DNA of 64,000 nucleotides from Lysinibacillus sp. ZYM-1. Lineage in GTDB: Bacteria; Bacillota; Bacilli; Bacillales_A; Planococcaceae. The notes beneath the pieces were generated by a model that was not told the DNA's origin, made no database searches, and saw only the letters and a program-made list of their open reading frames with translations. A program made the translations under genes and the position numbers. Below, in pieces: positions 26,511 to 35,690 of the stretch; the stretch's first letter is position 1; the number at the start of each line of letters is the position of its first letter. Where the stretch lies: the NCBI RefSeq assembly GCF_001308875.1, contig NZ_KQ465106.1, positions 1-64,000 on the forward strand, in the 5' to 3' direction.

Positions 26511-27236
26511 ATGGAGCAACAAGTAGTAATTATTACTGGTGCAGGAAGCGGAATAGGTAGAGAAACAGCAAAACTACTAGCGACAAAAGACAAGGCATTA
26601 GTATTAGTAGATTTTGATGAAAGGAGTGGTCAGGACACATTAAACGCTGTGAAAGAACATCAACAACAGGCAATTTTTGTTCAAGCAGATGTTTCTAAAA
26701 GTCAAGATGTAAAGAAGTATGTGGATGCTGCCAAAGAAGCATTTGGTAGAATCGATGCTTTCATTAATAATGCAGGAATTTTAAGTCCACCCTCGTTACT
26801 GGGCGATTTAGATGAGGAGACGTTTGATCGTGTAATTTCTGTGAATCTCAAAGGGGCATTTTTAGGTTTAAAGTATGTGCTAAAAGAGATGGAACAACGC
26901 CAATCAGGTGTCATTGTGAATACCGCATCAGCTGCTGGAATACAAGGACAACCCCACATGGGAGGCTATTCGGCAAGTAAGCATGGTGTAATCGGGCTAA
27001 CCAAGACGGCGGCTATAGAATATGGGCCTAGTGGTGTCCGAGTAAATGCTATATGTCCTGGGGGTGTCATCACAAATATGACGAAGGGATTCGAATCGAG
27101 TCCTGAGGAGAATGGACCTCTAAGAAGATTAGCAAACCCTACTGAAATTGCAAATGTAATCGCTTTCTTGATTTCGGAAGAGTCTTCCTATGTTAATGGC
27201 GCTGTTGTGACTATTGATGGTGGTCTTACATCGTAA
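26511..27236 (+). CDS. Short-chain dehydrogenase/reductase
   Basis: A 241-residue classical SDR. The cofactor motif is TGAGSGIGRET (TGxxxGxG) with an acidic residue after beta-2 (VDFDERSG), which favours NAD. The structural NNAG motif and the catalytic Ser (NTASAAG), Tyr and Lys (YSASKHG) are all present, as is the C-terminal YVNGAVVTIDGG. In this operon it most likely oxidises the secondary alcohol that becomes the ketone substrate of the monooxygenase. SD GGGAGGAG. The gap to the esterase is 30 nt. Confidence 0.93.
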   Translation: MEQQVVIITGAGSGIGRETAKLLATKDKALVLVDFDERSGQDTLNAVKEHQQQAIFVQADVSKSQDVKKYVDAAKEAFGRIDAFINNAGILSPPSLLGDLDEETFDRVISVNLKGAFLGLKYVLKEMEQRQSGVIVNTASAAGIQGQPHMGGYSASKHGVIGLTKTAAIEYGPSGVRVNAICPGGVITNMTKGFESSPEENGPLRRLANPTEIANVIAFLISEESSYVNGAVVTIDGGLTS

Positions 27237-27266
27237 AAATTAAAAGAAAAGAGAGGGTGAAGCTTG

Positions 27267-28220
27267 ATGGAACATCGTATTGATCCAGAACTAAAAGAAA
27301 TGTTAGCTGTGTTTCCACCTTTAGACTTAGACAATGTACAAGCTACAAGAGATGGGATGGCGGCTGTAGCCGAACCAGCAACAATAGACGAACAGATTTT
27401 AGTTACCAATAAAATGATTCAAGGGCCTGAAGAAGATGTAGCACTGCGTATTAGAATCTATCAGCCTAAAGAACAATGTGAAATTTACCCGGCATTGCTG
27501 TGGATTCATGGTGGTGGCTATGTTTTAGGCGCTCCAGAGGGCGATGATTTGCTTTGTCAGCGCTTTGTTACTGATGCGAAGTGTGTCGTTGTATCGGTAG
27601 ATTACAGACTTGCACCTGAGCATCCTTATCCAGTTCCGCTCGAAGATTGTTATACAGCGTTAAAATGGGTGGCAGATCACGCAGATGAATTAAGGATTGA
27701 TTGTCATCGTATAGGTATTGCTGGGGCAAGTGCTGGTGGTGGACTAACAGCCGCTCTTGCACTACTAGCTCGTGATCGTAATTATCCAAAGCTTAGTTTC
27801 CAAATGCCTCTATATCCAATGATAGATGATCGTAATAATACTCTATCTTCATTGGAGATTACTGGGCATATGATCTGGAATCATGCACTCAATCAAAAGG
27901 GATGGGAAATGTATTTGAATGGAGAAAATGGCAGTGATAATGTGCCACAATATGCTGCTGCTGCAAGAGCCGATGACTTAACGGGGCTACCCTTCACTTA
28001 CACATGTGTTGGTCAATTAGATCCGTTCCGTGATGAAACGTTACAATATGTAACGAAGCTCTGTCAGGCTGGTGTCGATGTTGAATTTCACTTATATCCA
28101 GGATGCTATCATGGCTTTGAAAGTCTAGTGCCAACAGCCACGGTTAGTCAAAGAGCTGTTACAGAGTATGTAGAAGCCGCTAAATATGTGTTAAATCGAA
28201 CAATCTCAGTTCCCCTATAA
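27267..28220 (+). CDS. Alpha/beta hydrolase of the hormone-sensitive lipase family
   Basis: A 317-residue esterase. It has the oxyanion motif WIHGGGYVLG (about residues 80-89), nucleophile motif GASAGGG (GxSxG, Ser about 158), Asp in GQLDPFRDE and His in YPGCYHGFE, completing the triad. It belongs to HSL family IV, which hydrolyses short-chain esters and lactones. Last gene of the operon; it probably hydrolyses the ester produced by the monooxygenase. ATG 27267 is preferred over TTG 27264 on SD spacing (AGAGGG, 9 nt). Confidence 0.92.
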   Translation: MEHRIDPELKEMLAVFPPLDLDNVQATRDGMAAVAEPATIDEQILVTNKMIQGPEEDVALRIRIYQPKEQCEIYPALLWIHGGGYVLGAPEGDDLLCQRFVTDAKCVVVSVDYRLAPEHPYPVPLEDCYTALKWVADHADELRIDCHRIGIAGASAGGGLTAALALLARDRNYPKLSFQMPLYPMIDDRNNTLSSLEITGHMIWNHALNQKGWEMYLNGENGSDNVPQYAAAARADDLTGLPFTYTCVGQLDPFRDETLQYVTKLCQAGVDVEFHLYPGCYHGFESLVPTATVSQRAVTEYVEAAKYVLNRTISVPL

Positions 28221-28230
28221 ATCACTTACA

Positions 28231-28270
28231 AAAACTCGAGGTCCATGTCAATCAGGGCTTCGAGTTTTTT
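28231..28270 (+). terminator. Terminator of the monooxygenase operon
   Basis: AAAACTCGA and TCGAGTTTT form the stem around a 20-nt loop, followed by TT. Confidence 0.8.
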
Positions 28271-28347
28271 ATGCTAGATGCGAGAAATAGTTTGTAATTC
28301 CTCTTTTTAGGATAGACTTTTATCAAGTGAAAGGAGGAGGCTATAAA

Positions 28348-28764
28348 TTGCTACAGTTTGATTCAAAAATAGTCGGAAAAGAGATAAGCTTTGGGTATTT
28401 GAGAGATCATATTATTAATCGAGGTTTTACAATTGGCGGGAATTGGGAGTATCATAAAGGAAGCTTCGACGCGGTACTATGGAAAGAGGGTGGCGAAACG
28501 ATATATTTACGCGTGCCCTTTATCGTAACAGCGGGAGAACTTGACAATGAAGATGCCCAAATTCGTTTTCAAAAGCCGTTTGTCATTAAACATGTTACAA
28601 ACGTTGGCTTAGATTATGATGAAGGTTCTTTACTGGATGCTACAGGGGCTAGCCAGTTTCAAACCCCGCTTGATAAGGATGGACATATTCATGATAAAAG
28701 TAGATGGATTCAGGCGGGTGAACAAGTTGTAGAAGAAAAAGTACTGCCTTTTTTCATAAACTAA
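28348..28764 (+). CDS. yugN: YugN-like family protein
   Basis: A 138-residue protein without signal or membrane segment. It matches the YugN-like family of Bacilli in its opening LQFDSKIVGKEISFGYLRDHIINRGFTIGGNWEYHKG and in length. Function unknown. The start is TTG 28348, 7 nt after AAGGAGGAGG; the in-frame GTG at 28327 would encode the SD itself. Single gene. Confidence 0.75.
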   Translation: MLQFDSKIVGKEISFGYLRDHIINRGFTIGGNWEYHKGSFDAVLWKEGGETIYLRVPFIVTAGELDNEDAQIRFQKPFVIKHVTNVGLDYDEGSLLDATGASQFQTPLDKDGHIHDKSRWIQAGEQVVEEKVLPFFIN

Positions 28765-28916
28765 TTAGATAAATATATATGTTTTTTCGAGAAATCTTAT
28801 GTCTTTTATCCTTTCGATCATTGGGAACTTATAATCAAAAATAGGAAATAGAATTGTCGTAAGAATTTTCCAACCATATAATGGTGTTAACCTACACTAT
28901 TATAAGAGGTGAGTTT

Positions 28917-29081
28917 ATGGATAAAATAGCTATCGATGATTTTTATCATTCCTATCAAAAATTACAGCAAGAACGACTCATCCATCGAAAAGAAGCTTAT
29001 CTTAAGGTGCTAGAGCAAACAAAAGCATTTGGTGAAATAATTATGTTTGAAAGTATAAAAGTAAGTAAAAGAGACGTCTAG
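28917..29081 (+). CDS. Small conserved-looking hypothetical protein, 54 residues
   Basis: ATG 28917 is 5 nt after GAGGTG. The product is charged and helical (DDFYHSYQKLQQERLIHRKEA), with no membrane segment and no known family. Its stop codon lies inside the stem of a good terminator (29072-29096), which supports a real short gene. Confidence 0.6.
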   Translation: MDKIAIDDFYHSYQKLQQERLIHRKEAYLKVLEQTKAFGEIIMFESIKVSKRDV

Positions 29082-29096
29082 GGCCGGACGTCTTTT
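29072..29096 (+). terminator. Terminator of the 54-residue gene
   Basis: AGACGTC TAGGGCCG GACGTCT followed by TTTTC. Confidence 0.8.
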
Positions 29097-29152
29097 TCTA
29101 TTTTCAAAAAATATCATCATTTTTTCAGGTGAAAAAGAAAAGGGGACAAAAG

Positions 29153-30220
29153 ATGAAACGGATGCTTCCATTTTTGCTGCTAACCATTTTTCTGTTTGTT
29201 GCTTGTACGACTCCCAAGGAAAAGGGAGGAAGAGAGACAAAACAAGGGGAACCCCCAAAAGCCACTCAAAACGTTGAAATAATAGCGGAACAATTGCAAG
29301 CACCATGGTCTATTGAAAAAAGTGATAACACGTTTTATTTAACAGAAAGACCAGGGAATATTGTGAGGATTACAAAAGGTGTAGTTGAAAGACAACAGGT
29401 CAATTTAAAGAAGAAGTTGTCAGCAGCACCTGAAGCTGGTCTATTGGGATTTGTGTTAGCCCTTGATTTTACAGCAACAGGTATTGCCTACGCTTACTAT
29501 ACGTATGAGGAAGGATCAGAACAATTTAATCGGATTGTGACATTAACATTAGCTGATAATAAGTGGCAGGAAACTGATTTATTAATTGATCGAATTCAGA
29601 GCGGTACATATCATCATGGCGGTCGCTTAAAAATAGGTCCGGATAGTAAATTGTATGCTACAGTAGGTGATGCCACGGAACCTTCTTTAGCACAAAATTT
29701 AGATGCGTTAGAAGGTAAAATTTTACGACTCAATATGGATGGTTCTATACCGGGTGATAATCCTTTTCCTCATTCTTATGTGTATAGCTATGGGCACCGA
29801 AATCCTCAGGGATTGGCATGGACAACGGATGGAACGATGTTTGCAAGCGAACATGGCAATGCTGCAAATGACGAAATCAATTTTATTGAAAAAGGGAAGA
29901 ATTATGGATGGCCGTTCATTGAGGGGACAGACAAACGTCAAGGCATGGTAACATCTCTATTTACTTCAGGCGCTACGAAAACATGGGCACCATCCGGTAT
30001 TACTATGGCTGATCATCAATTATATGTTGCGGCACTAAGAGGTACGGCTGTGCTAACATTTGATATGAAAAAGCACAATCAAGACGTACTACTATCGGAA
30101 TTTGGTAGAATTCGAGATGTTTTTTGGGATGATGACTATCTTTACTTTATAAGCAATAATACGGATGGACGTGGCAATCCACAACCTCATGACGATAAGC
30201 TATACAGAACACCTTTGTGA
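29153..30220 (+). CDS. PQQ-type glucose/sorbosone dehydrogenase-like lipoprotein
   Basis: A 355-residue six-bladed beta-propeller of the soluble glucose dehydrogenase/YliI (aldose sugar dehydrogenase) family. It has a signal sequence with lipobox FLFVAC (Cys about 17), then the family stretches LQAPWSI, EAGLLGFVLALDF, YHHGGRLKIGPDSKLYATVGD, GHRNPQGLAW, EHGNAANDEINFI and KNYGWPF. In characterised members the His/Arg in these blades bind PQQ and sugar. No PQQ synthesis genes are in the window. It acts outside the membrane. ATG 29153 is chosen (AAAAGGGG 8 nt upstream); the in-frame GTG at 29129 gives an implausible charged extension. Confidence 0.88.
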   Translation: MKRMLPFLLLTIFLFVACTTPKEKGGRETKQGEPPKATQNVEIIAEQLQAPWSIEKSDNTFYLTERPGNIVRITKGVVERQQVNLKKKLSAAPEAGLLGFVLALDFTATGIAYAYYTYEEGSEQFNRIVTLTLADNKWQETDLLIDRIQSGTYHHGGRLKIGPDSKLYATVGDATEPSLAQNLDALEGKILRLNMDGSIPGDNPFPHSYVYSYGHRNPQGLAWTTDGTMFASEHGNAANDEINFIEKGKNYGWPFIEGTDKRQGMVTSLFTSGATKTWAPSGITMADHQLYVAALRGTAVLTFDMKKHNQDVLLSEFGRIRDVFWDDDYLYFISNNTDGRGNPQPHDDKLYRTPL

Positions 30221-30270
30221 TATAATATTTGAGAAAACATGGAATGGCATGATGAATGGAGAGGACTAAC

Positions 30271-30690
30271 ATGGCTAACTATCTTAAAATCGCAGTAGCA
30301 ATTGATTTCTCAGAACAATCATTGAAAGCTTTGGAAAGAGCGAGTCAATTAGCAATGCAACATAATGCTACTTTGCAATTAGTGAATGTGATTGATACAA
30401 AATCTTTCGGAGCGATTTCTGCATATGACTTAAAATATGCAGAGGAATTGAAGAAAGAAAACGAGATCAAAATGGAAAACTTAGAAAAACAAGTGGTCCA
30501 GACAGGTGTTCGAAGCGTAGAGTCAGTAGTAGAAACAGGTTCACCAAAAGGGATTTTAACACAACTGTCGAATGTTGATTTAATCATATGTGGGGCAACA
30601 GGGTTAAATCGAATGGAAAAAATGATGTTAGGGTCCGTTGCAGAAAAAGTAGTACGTCATGCTCACTGTGATGTATTAATCGTTCGATAA
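30271..30690 (+). CDS. Universal stress protein (UspA family)
   Basis: A 139-residue single Usp domain. It opens YLKIAVAIDFSEQS and carries the ATP-binding pattern G-2x-G-9x-G-S in GATGLNRMEKMMLGS, then VVRHAHCDVLIVR. ATG 30271 (6 nt after GGAGAGG) is preferred to ATG 30256. It ends before a strong terminator shared with the convergent lipoprotein gene. Confidence 0.92.
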   Translation: MANYLKIAVAIDFSEQSLKALERASQLAMQHNATLQLVNVIDTKSFGAISAYDLKYAEELKKENEIKMENLEKQVVQTGVRSVESVVETGSPKGILTQLSNVDLIICGATGLNRMEKMMLGSVAEKVVRHAHCDVLIVR

Positions 30691-30735
30691 TTGGGGAAGG
30701 GGCTTCTTCATATTAATATATCGATAAAAATGAAA

Positions 30736-30779
30736 ACAAACCTGCTTGTACTTAGATGACAAGCAGGTTTGTTTTTTTA
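30736..30779 (+). terminator. Bidirectional terminator between usp and the lipoprotein gene
   Basis: ACAAACCTGCTTGT and ACAAGCAGGTTTGT pair over 14 bp with a 9-nt loop. A T tail lies on the plus strand and an A-rich flank before it serves the minus strand. Confidence 0.88.
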
Positions 30780-31634
30780 TTCGATTGTTTGGGCGTTATC
30801 AATAATGCTTTGAGGAATATCGATTGTTTTAAGATGATTAAAATCAGTATAAGTAACGACTGATTTTGTATTCATTAACAATTCATCGCCTTCTACTGCC
30901 ATTTTTAAATCAAAGTTCATATCCATTTTATTCGTATCATAAGTCTCTTTATCGATGTGTAGCACGTAGTTGATTTTTTCAATTGTTAATTGATCCATTG
31001 GGTTTTCGTCAAGCCCCATGTCCTGCATGGATTTGTTAATCTCAGAATTAATTAACTCTTTAAATTTATCACCTTTTGCTTCCAATGTAAGGACATACTC
31101 ATCATCTGATTGTTCAAATGTAAAATCATTAATGAATTTTTTAAGTTGTTCTAGTTGTTCCTTAGCGTCAGCAGAAGCAGCCGTTTGATCTAAAATAGCA
31201 TCAAAATTCTCATCCGGAAGCTTTAACCAGCTGTCTGTAGTCACATCTTTCATGAAAAGGCCAGCATCTTTTTTCATATACATTTCAATAGGCATGTCCG
31301 TTGTTTCTTGGCTTTCACTCATCATATCTGGCATCGACATAGAACCTGATAAATGCATGGCAAGTGGATCAACGATAATGTCCATGTCCATTTTAGAGTT
31401 GATAGAGAATTCCATAGCTTCTTCACCAGATCCAACCTTCGTTACCTGTGTCATGTCCATATTGGCGCTGGCACTTTTAATGTCGGCTTGGCGATCCACC
31501 GCTTTGTCATACACTTGTTCCAAAGTAAGTTTGCTTGTTTTAGTTGTGTCTTTCGTAGGCGTAGCGCTTGAATTACAAGCGGCAAGTGTCAATGCTAGTG
31601 TACCAACTGCTAATACTTTAAAAATTTTCTTCAT
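30777..31634 (-). CDS. Lipoprotein, DUF6612-like
   Basis: A 285-residue lipoprotein with lipobox LTLAAC (Cys about 20), a Thr/Ser/Lys linker, and then a beta-rich LolA/LppX-like body (residues 40-285) full of Met and Asp. It begins with LTLEQVYDKAVDRQADIKSASANMDM, typical of the DUF6612 lipoproteins of Bacilli. Those have no known enzyme activity and may bind lipid at the membrane surface. ATG 31634 is taken because TAGGAG sits 9 nt before it; an ATG at 31643 touches the SD. Confidence 0.7.
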   Translation of the reverse strand: MKKIFKVLAVGTLALTLAACNSSATPTKDTTKTSKLTLEQVYDKAVDRQADIKSASANMDMTQVTKVGSGEEAMEFSINSKMDMDIIVDPLAMHLSGSMSMPDMMSESQETTDMPIEMYMKKDAGLFMKDVTTDSWLKLPDENFDAILDQTAASADAKEQLEQLKKFINDFTFEQSDDEYVLTLEAKGDKFKELINSEINKSMQDMGLDENPMDQLTIEKINYVLHIDKETYDTNKMDMNFDLKMAVEGDELLMNTKSVVTYTDFNHLKTIDIPQSIIDNAQTIE

Positions 31635-31802
31635 TACTTTCATCTCCTATTCTTGGTAAAAAACACTATCTACTAATATACGCCCTAGAAAAGGAAAAGT
31701 TTCGTTATTTTTTAAAATAAATCTAATTTTTTATTAAAAAACAATAATCTTGCAGGACAACGAACAGTGACAAGCGTGAAAATTATTAAAAGAAATGTGA
31801 TA

Positions 31803-31854
31803 AAAAAGCTGTCACCTACCAATCGTTTAAAACGAAAGGTTGGGACAGCTTTTT
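31803..31854 (-). terminator. Terminator of the qox operon
   Basis: AAAAAGCTGTC and GACAGCTTTTT pair, with an inner CGTTTAAAACG hairpin. It lies 45 nt past qoxD on the minus strand. Confidence 0.85.
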
Positions 31855-31898
31855 GAAGAGCTTTTTAACAAGCTCGAAAATATCTAAATGTAATTTAC

Positions 31899-32180
31899 TT
31901 AGTAACCCCAGATCATGGCGAACAATGTACCAATGATTGTGACAACACCTACGAATACTGAATATAAAATCGTTGTATATAACGTTTTCTTATCTTCAGA
32001 TTCACCGATGTGCATGAATAGCACTAATTGTACAGTTGCTTGTGCAAGGGCAGTTACAAGTAAAATAGCGAATGCCATTTTATAACTCATATCAAAAGAT
32101 ACAACGGCTAAAGCGACAAGTGTCAGTAATAATGAGAAGCCGAAGCCCATGACATGTTGTTTTGGGAATAATTCCTTCAT
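31899..32180 (-). CDS. qoxD: Cytochrome aa3 quinol oxidase subunit IV
   Basis: A 93-residue protein with three membrane helices. It opens FPKQHVMGFGFSLLLTLVAL and has the central LFMHIGES motif of QoxD/CyoD. It assists assembly of the terminal oxidase. Its ATG overlaps the qoxC stop by one base (TGATG). Confidence 0.93.
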   Translation of the reverse strand: MKELFPKQHVMGFGFSLLLTLVALAVVSFDMSYKMAFAILLVTALAQATVQLVLFMHIGESEDKKTLYTTILYSVFVGVVTIIGTLFAMIWGY

Positions 32181-32779
32181 CAGCTAATCAGTCCTTTCAA
32201 GTAGACGAAGCTGAAGATGAAAATCCAAACAACGTCTAGGAAATGCCAGTACAATGAGAAGATAAACGCTTTGTTCGCTGTTTGTGGATTTAAACCACGT
32301 TTAGCTACCTGGATAATGATGCCTAGGCCCCAGAAGAAACCAAATGTTACGTGGGCACCGTGTGTTCCAAGTAAAGTCATTAACGACGACAAGAATGCGC
32401 TTGTTTGAATTGTCGCACCTTCATGTACATAAGTGACGAATTCATCAATCTCAATAGCTAAGAAGCCTAAGCCTAGTAAAAGGGTAATGATGAAGAATGT
32501 CATCATTGCTTTTTTACGACCAATACGCATTGCATGAACACCCAGACCAATTGTGAAACTACTTGTTAATAATAAGAATGTCTCCCATAGAACTGGAGTT
32601 AATTCGAAAATTTCAGCACCATCTGGGCCACTACCTGTACGTGTATGGAGTGTGAAATACACAGTAAATAATGTGGCAAATAACACGATCTCGGCGCCAA
32701 GGAAAATCCAGAAACCAAATATTTTCAGCCGATTTTCCTCTGTACTATATTCTAATGGAAGTGAAGAATCGATTTTCAT
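32180..32779 (-). CDS. qoxC: Cytochrome aa3 quinol oxidase subunit III
   Basis: A 199-residue, five-helix subunit III without the two extra N-terminal helices. It has FGFWIFLGAEIVLFATLF near the start and GTHGAHVTFGFFWG (conserved HG.HV) and YWHFLDVVWIFIF at the end. ATG 32779 is chosen (GAGAGGTG 9 nt upstream), 1 nt after the qoxB stop. Confidence 0.95.
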   Translation of the reverse strand: MKIDSSLPLEYSTEENRLKIFGFWIFLGAEIVLFATLFTVYFTLHTRTGSGPDGAEIFELTPVLWETFLLLTSSFTIGLGVHAMRIGRKKAMMTFFIITLLLGLGFLAIEIDEFVTYVHEGATIQTSAFLSSLMTLLGTHGAHVTFGFFWGLGIIIQVAKRGLNPQTANKAFIFSLYWHFLDVVWIFIFSFVYLKGLIS

Positions 32780-32780
32780 A

Positions 32781-34724
32781 TTATTTATCACCTCTCAAGC
32801 TTTTCTCAGTTGCCATAACTTCCTCAACTGAAATGTAACGACCATGATCTTTTTCGAAAGAACGATGGATCATAAAGCCAAATACACCAAGCATACTAAT
32901 GATGGCTGGAATCCATAGATTAAATACAGCAAAGAATGCTGCAAGGAAGAAGAATCCACTCATCCAGAATGGTGTGCCAGTATTATTTGGCATGTGAATT
33001 TTTTCAATTGTACCTGCTGTAATATCGCGACCTTCTTTTTTCGCGAACCAGAACTCATCTAAGCGAGTAACAGTTGGAACTACTGCAAAGTTGTATTCTG
33101 GTACTGGTGAATGAGTAGCCCATTCAAGTGTACGACCATCCCAAACATCCGCTTTTTCATTGCGAGGCATATGTTTCCAGCTGTAGTAGATGTTATAAAC
33201 GATCAACGCAAAGCCGACAGCAAGTCCTAAAGCACCAACGAATGATAACATGTTCAATGGTCCATAGCCAGTTGATTCAGAGTAAGTGTACATACGACGA
33301 GCATAACCATCTAAACCTAAAATGAATAATGGGAAGAATGTTACGTTGAAGCTGATTGCAATGAACCAGAACGCAGTTTTCCCTAATTTTTCGTTTAAAC
33401 GGAAACCGAACATTTTTGGCCACCAATAGTGGTATCCTGCAAGTACACCGAATACTGTACCTGGAATTAAAACATAGTGGAAGTGGGCAACTAAGAACAT
33501 CGTATTATGATATTGATAGTCAGCACTTGCCATCGCTAGCATTACCCCTGTAACCCCACCAATTGTGAAGATTGGAATAAAGCCAAGAGCATAAAGCATC
33601 GGGGTTGTAAATTGAATCTTCCCGTTCCTCATTGTTAGTAGCCAGTTAAAGATTTTAACACCAGTAGGAACGGCGATTGCCATAGTTGTAATAGAGAATA
33701 CACTATTTACCATTACCCCGTGACCCATTGTATAGAAGTGGTGGGCCCAAACTAAGAATGATAGTAAAGAAATGACAACCATACTCATAACCATTGATTT
33801 GTAACCGTATAAGTTTTTACGTGCAAATGTTGCAATGATTTCTGAGAAAATACCGAAAGCAGGCAGAATAACGATATAAACTTCAGGATGTCCCCAAACC
33901 CAGAATAGGTTGGCCCAAAGCATATCCATACCGCCGTCTTGCATTGCAAAGAATTTTGTACCGAATTGACGGTCAAACATCATAAGTGCAAGCGCTACAG
34001 TTAATACTGGGAATGCGAAAACAATAATTACGTTCGTAATTAAAATCGACCAAGTAAACATTGGCATTTTCATTAATTTCATACCAGGTGCACGCATTTT
34101 AATAATTGTCGTGATGAAGTTAACACCTGTCATTAATGTACCAATACCTGATAATTGAAGTGCTAAAGAATAATAGTTATTCCCTACAGTCGGACTAAAT
34201 TCTGTACTTGCAAGTGGGAAGTAGGCTGTCCAACCAGCATCTGGTGAACCACCGATAATGAATGATAAGTTTAATAAACCGGCACCTGCTGCAAATAGCC
34301 AAAAGCTGACAGCATTAAGACGTGGGAAAGCAACGTCACGTGCACCAATTTGAAGTGGGATGACAATGTTCATTAAACCAATAACAAATGGCATTGCCAT
34401 AAATAAAATCATTAATAAACCGTGTGTTGTGAAAATCTCATTATAATGTTGTGCATCAAGAAGTCCGTTATCCGGAACAGCTGTTTGTGCACGCATTAAC
34501 AGTGCATCGATACCACCGCGGAATAGCATTAATAATGCTACTGCGATATACATAATCCCGATTTTTTTATGGTCAACAGTTGATAGCCAGTTTTTGTAGA
34601 AATAGCCCCATTTTTTGAAAAAAGTAAGGCCAGCTACGATAACCACTGCTCCAACTACGATACTAATAGCTGCCGCTAAAATCATCGGTTCTTGCATTGG
34701 ATGGAATAATTCTTCCATACTCAT
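32781..34724 (-). CDS. qoxB: Cytochrome aa3 quinol oxidase subunit I
   Basis: A 647-residue heme-copper oxidase core subunit with about 14-15 membrane helices. The low-spin heme His is in [15 protein letters not shown]. The CuB/cross-link motif is in [17 protein letters not shown], further CuB ligands in [10 protein letters not shown], and the heme a3 and low-spin heme His are in [17 protein letters not shown]. The K-channel Tyr in HPEVY and a D-channel-like segment indicate a proton-pumping A-type oxidase. ATG 34724 is 8 nt after AAAGGAG; an in-frame TTG at 34742 overlaps that site. Confidence 0.96.
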   Translation of the reverse strand: MSMEELFHPMQEPMILAAAISIVVGAVVIVAGLTFFKKWGYFYKNWLSTVDHKKIGIMYIAVALLMLFRGGIDALLMRAQTAVPDNGLLDAQHYNEIFTTHGLLMILFMAMPFVIGLMNIVIPLQIGARDVAFPRLNAVSFWLFAAGAGLLNLSFIIGGSPDAGWTAYFPLASTEFSPTVGNNYYSLALQLSGIGTLMTGVNFITTIIKMRAPGMKLMKMPMFTWSILITNVIIVFAFPVLTVALALMMFDRQFGTKFFAMQDGGMDMLWANLFWVWGHPEVYIVILPAFGIFSEIIATFARKNLYGYKSMVMSMVVISLLSFLVWAHHFYTMGHGVMVNSVFSITTMAIAVPTGVKIFNWLLTMRNGKIQFTTPMLYALGFIPIFTIGGVTGVMLAMASADYQYHNTMFLVAHFHYVLIPGTVFGVLAGYHYWWPKMFGFRLNEKLGKTAFWFIAISFNVTFFPLFILGLDGYARRMYTYSESTGYGPLNMLSFVGALGLAVGFALIVYNIYYSWKHMPRNEKADVWDGRTLEWATHSPVPEYNFAVVPTVTRLDEFWFAKKEGRDITAGTIEKIHMPNNTGTPFWMSGFFFLAAFFAVFNLWIPAIISMLGVFGFMIHRSFEKDHGRYISVEEVMATEKSLRGDK

Positions 34725-34784
34725 TGGATGCGCTCCTTTCAAAATTAAAAATTAATAGCATATTCGTTCAAAGTTAAATTTAAA

Positions 34785-35690
34785 TTAATGACCTGAATGT
34801 TCATTATTCATGTCTTCTTCAGACATATCACCATGATCCATGCCACCCATATCCATGTTTTTACCATGTTCCATTGGAGCAGGTCTGAATTCTAAGTGTG
34901 TAGATGAGAAGCTTTGGCGACCAACATGCTCAGCCTTTAATAACTCATCAAATTTTTCTTCTGTTAATGGTGCTTCTTTTGCTTTAACATCAGCAACCCA
35001 TTCATCGAAGTCTTTCTGTGTCATAGATTGTGCTTCGAATTCCATTTCTGCAAATCCACGTCCATTGAAGTTAGAGTTACGTCCCATGAATGAACCCACT
35101 TCATCTGCTGCAAGGTGAATAGTTGTTAACATATCACTCATGGCATATTTTTGACCTGCTAATTGAGGAATCCAGAAACTTGTAATTGGACCGAATGAGT
35201 ATAGTTTAAACTCAATTGGACGATCCACTGGAATATTGACATAGTTTACCGTTTCAACGCCTTCTTCAGGGTAACTAAAGTGCCATTTCCAGTTTGATGA
35301 AGATGCATAAATTACTAAAGGTTCTTTATCGTCATATCCTGCTGGCTGAGCCTCTACAGTAGATGTTGTTCTTACAGTCACAACAGCCAAGAATGCAACG
35401 ATAATAATTGGAATTACTGTCCATGTAATTTCTAGAAGATGGCTACCCTCTTCATGAGGTGGCTCATAATCTGCAGATGCTTTTGATGCACGATATTTAG
35501 TTAGCATAAAGGCTAAAAGCACATACACGACTAGTAATATAAAGGCCATTGTAATAATGGATAAAATAATTGTGTTTGATAATGTTTCTGCATTTGGTCC
35601 TTTAGGATTGAACACTGTTAATGGTTCACATCCAGCAAGAAGTGCAAGAGCACCCAATGTTACAAACATTAAACTTAATTTTTTCTTCAT
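34785..35690 (-). CDS. qoxA: Cytochrome aa3 quinol oxidase subunit II (lipoprotein)
   Basis: A 301-residue protein with lipobox LALLAGC (Cys about 21), two membrane helices (about residues 40-65 and 88-110) and an outer cupredoxin domain with SSNWKWHFSYPEEGVETVNYVNIP. The CuA ligands (two Cys) of cytochrome c oxidases are absent (GRNSNFNGRGFAEMEFEA stands there), so electrons come from menaquinol, not cytochrome c. The tail is rich in His/Met/Asp. First gene of qoxABCD. A perfect TATAAT on the minus strand lies at 35967-35972, giving a leader of about 270 nt. Confidence 0.95.
   Translation of the reverse strand: MKKKLSLMFVTLGALALLAGCEPLTVFNPKGPNAETLSNTIILSIITMAFILLVVYVLLAFMLTKYRASKASADYEPPHEEGSHLLEITWTVIPIIIVAFLAVVTVRTTSTVEAQPAGYDDKEPLVIYASSSNWKWHFSYPEEGVETVNYVNIPVDRPIEFKLYSFGPITSFWIPQLAGQKYAMSDMLTTIHLAADEVGSFMGRNSNFNGRGFAEMEFEAQSMTQKDFDEWVADVKAKEAPLTEEKFDELLKAEHVGRQSFSSTHLEFRPAPMEHGKNMDMGGMDHGDMSEEDMNNEHSGH

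Noticed and set aside
34785-35690. Cytochrome c oxidase subunit II (ctaC)
   Set aside because: The CuA cysteines and a cytochrome c domain are absent; it is a quinol oxidase subunit.
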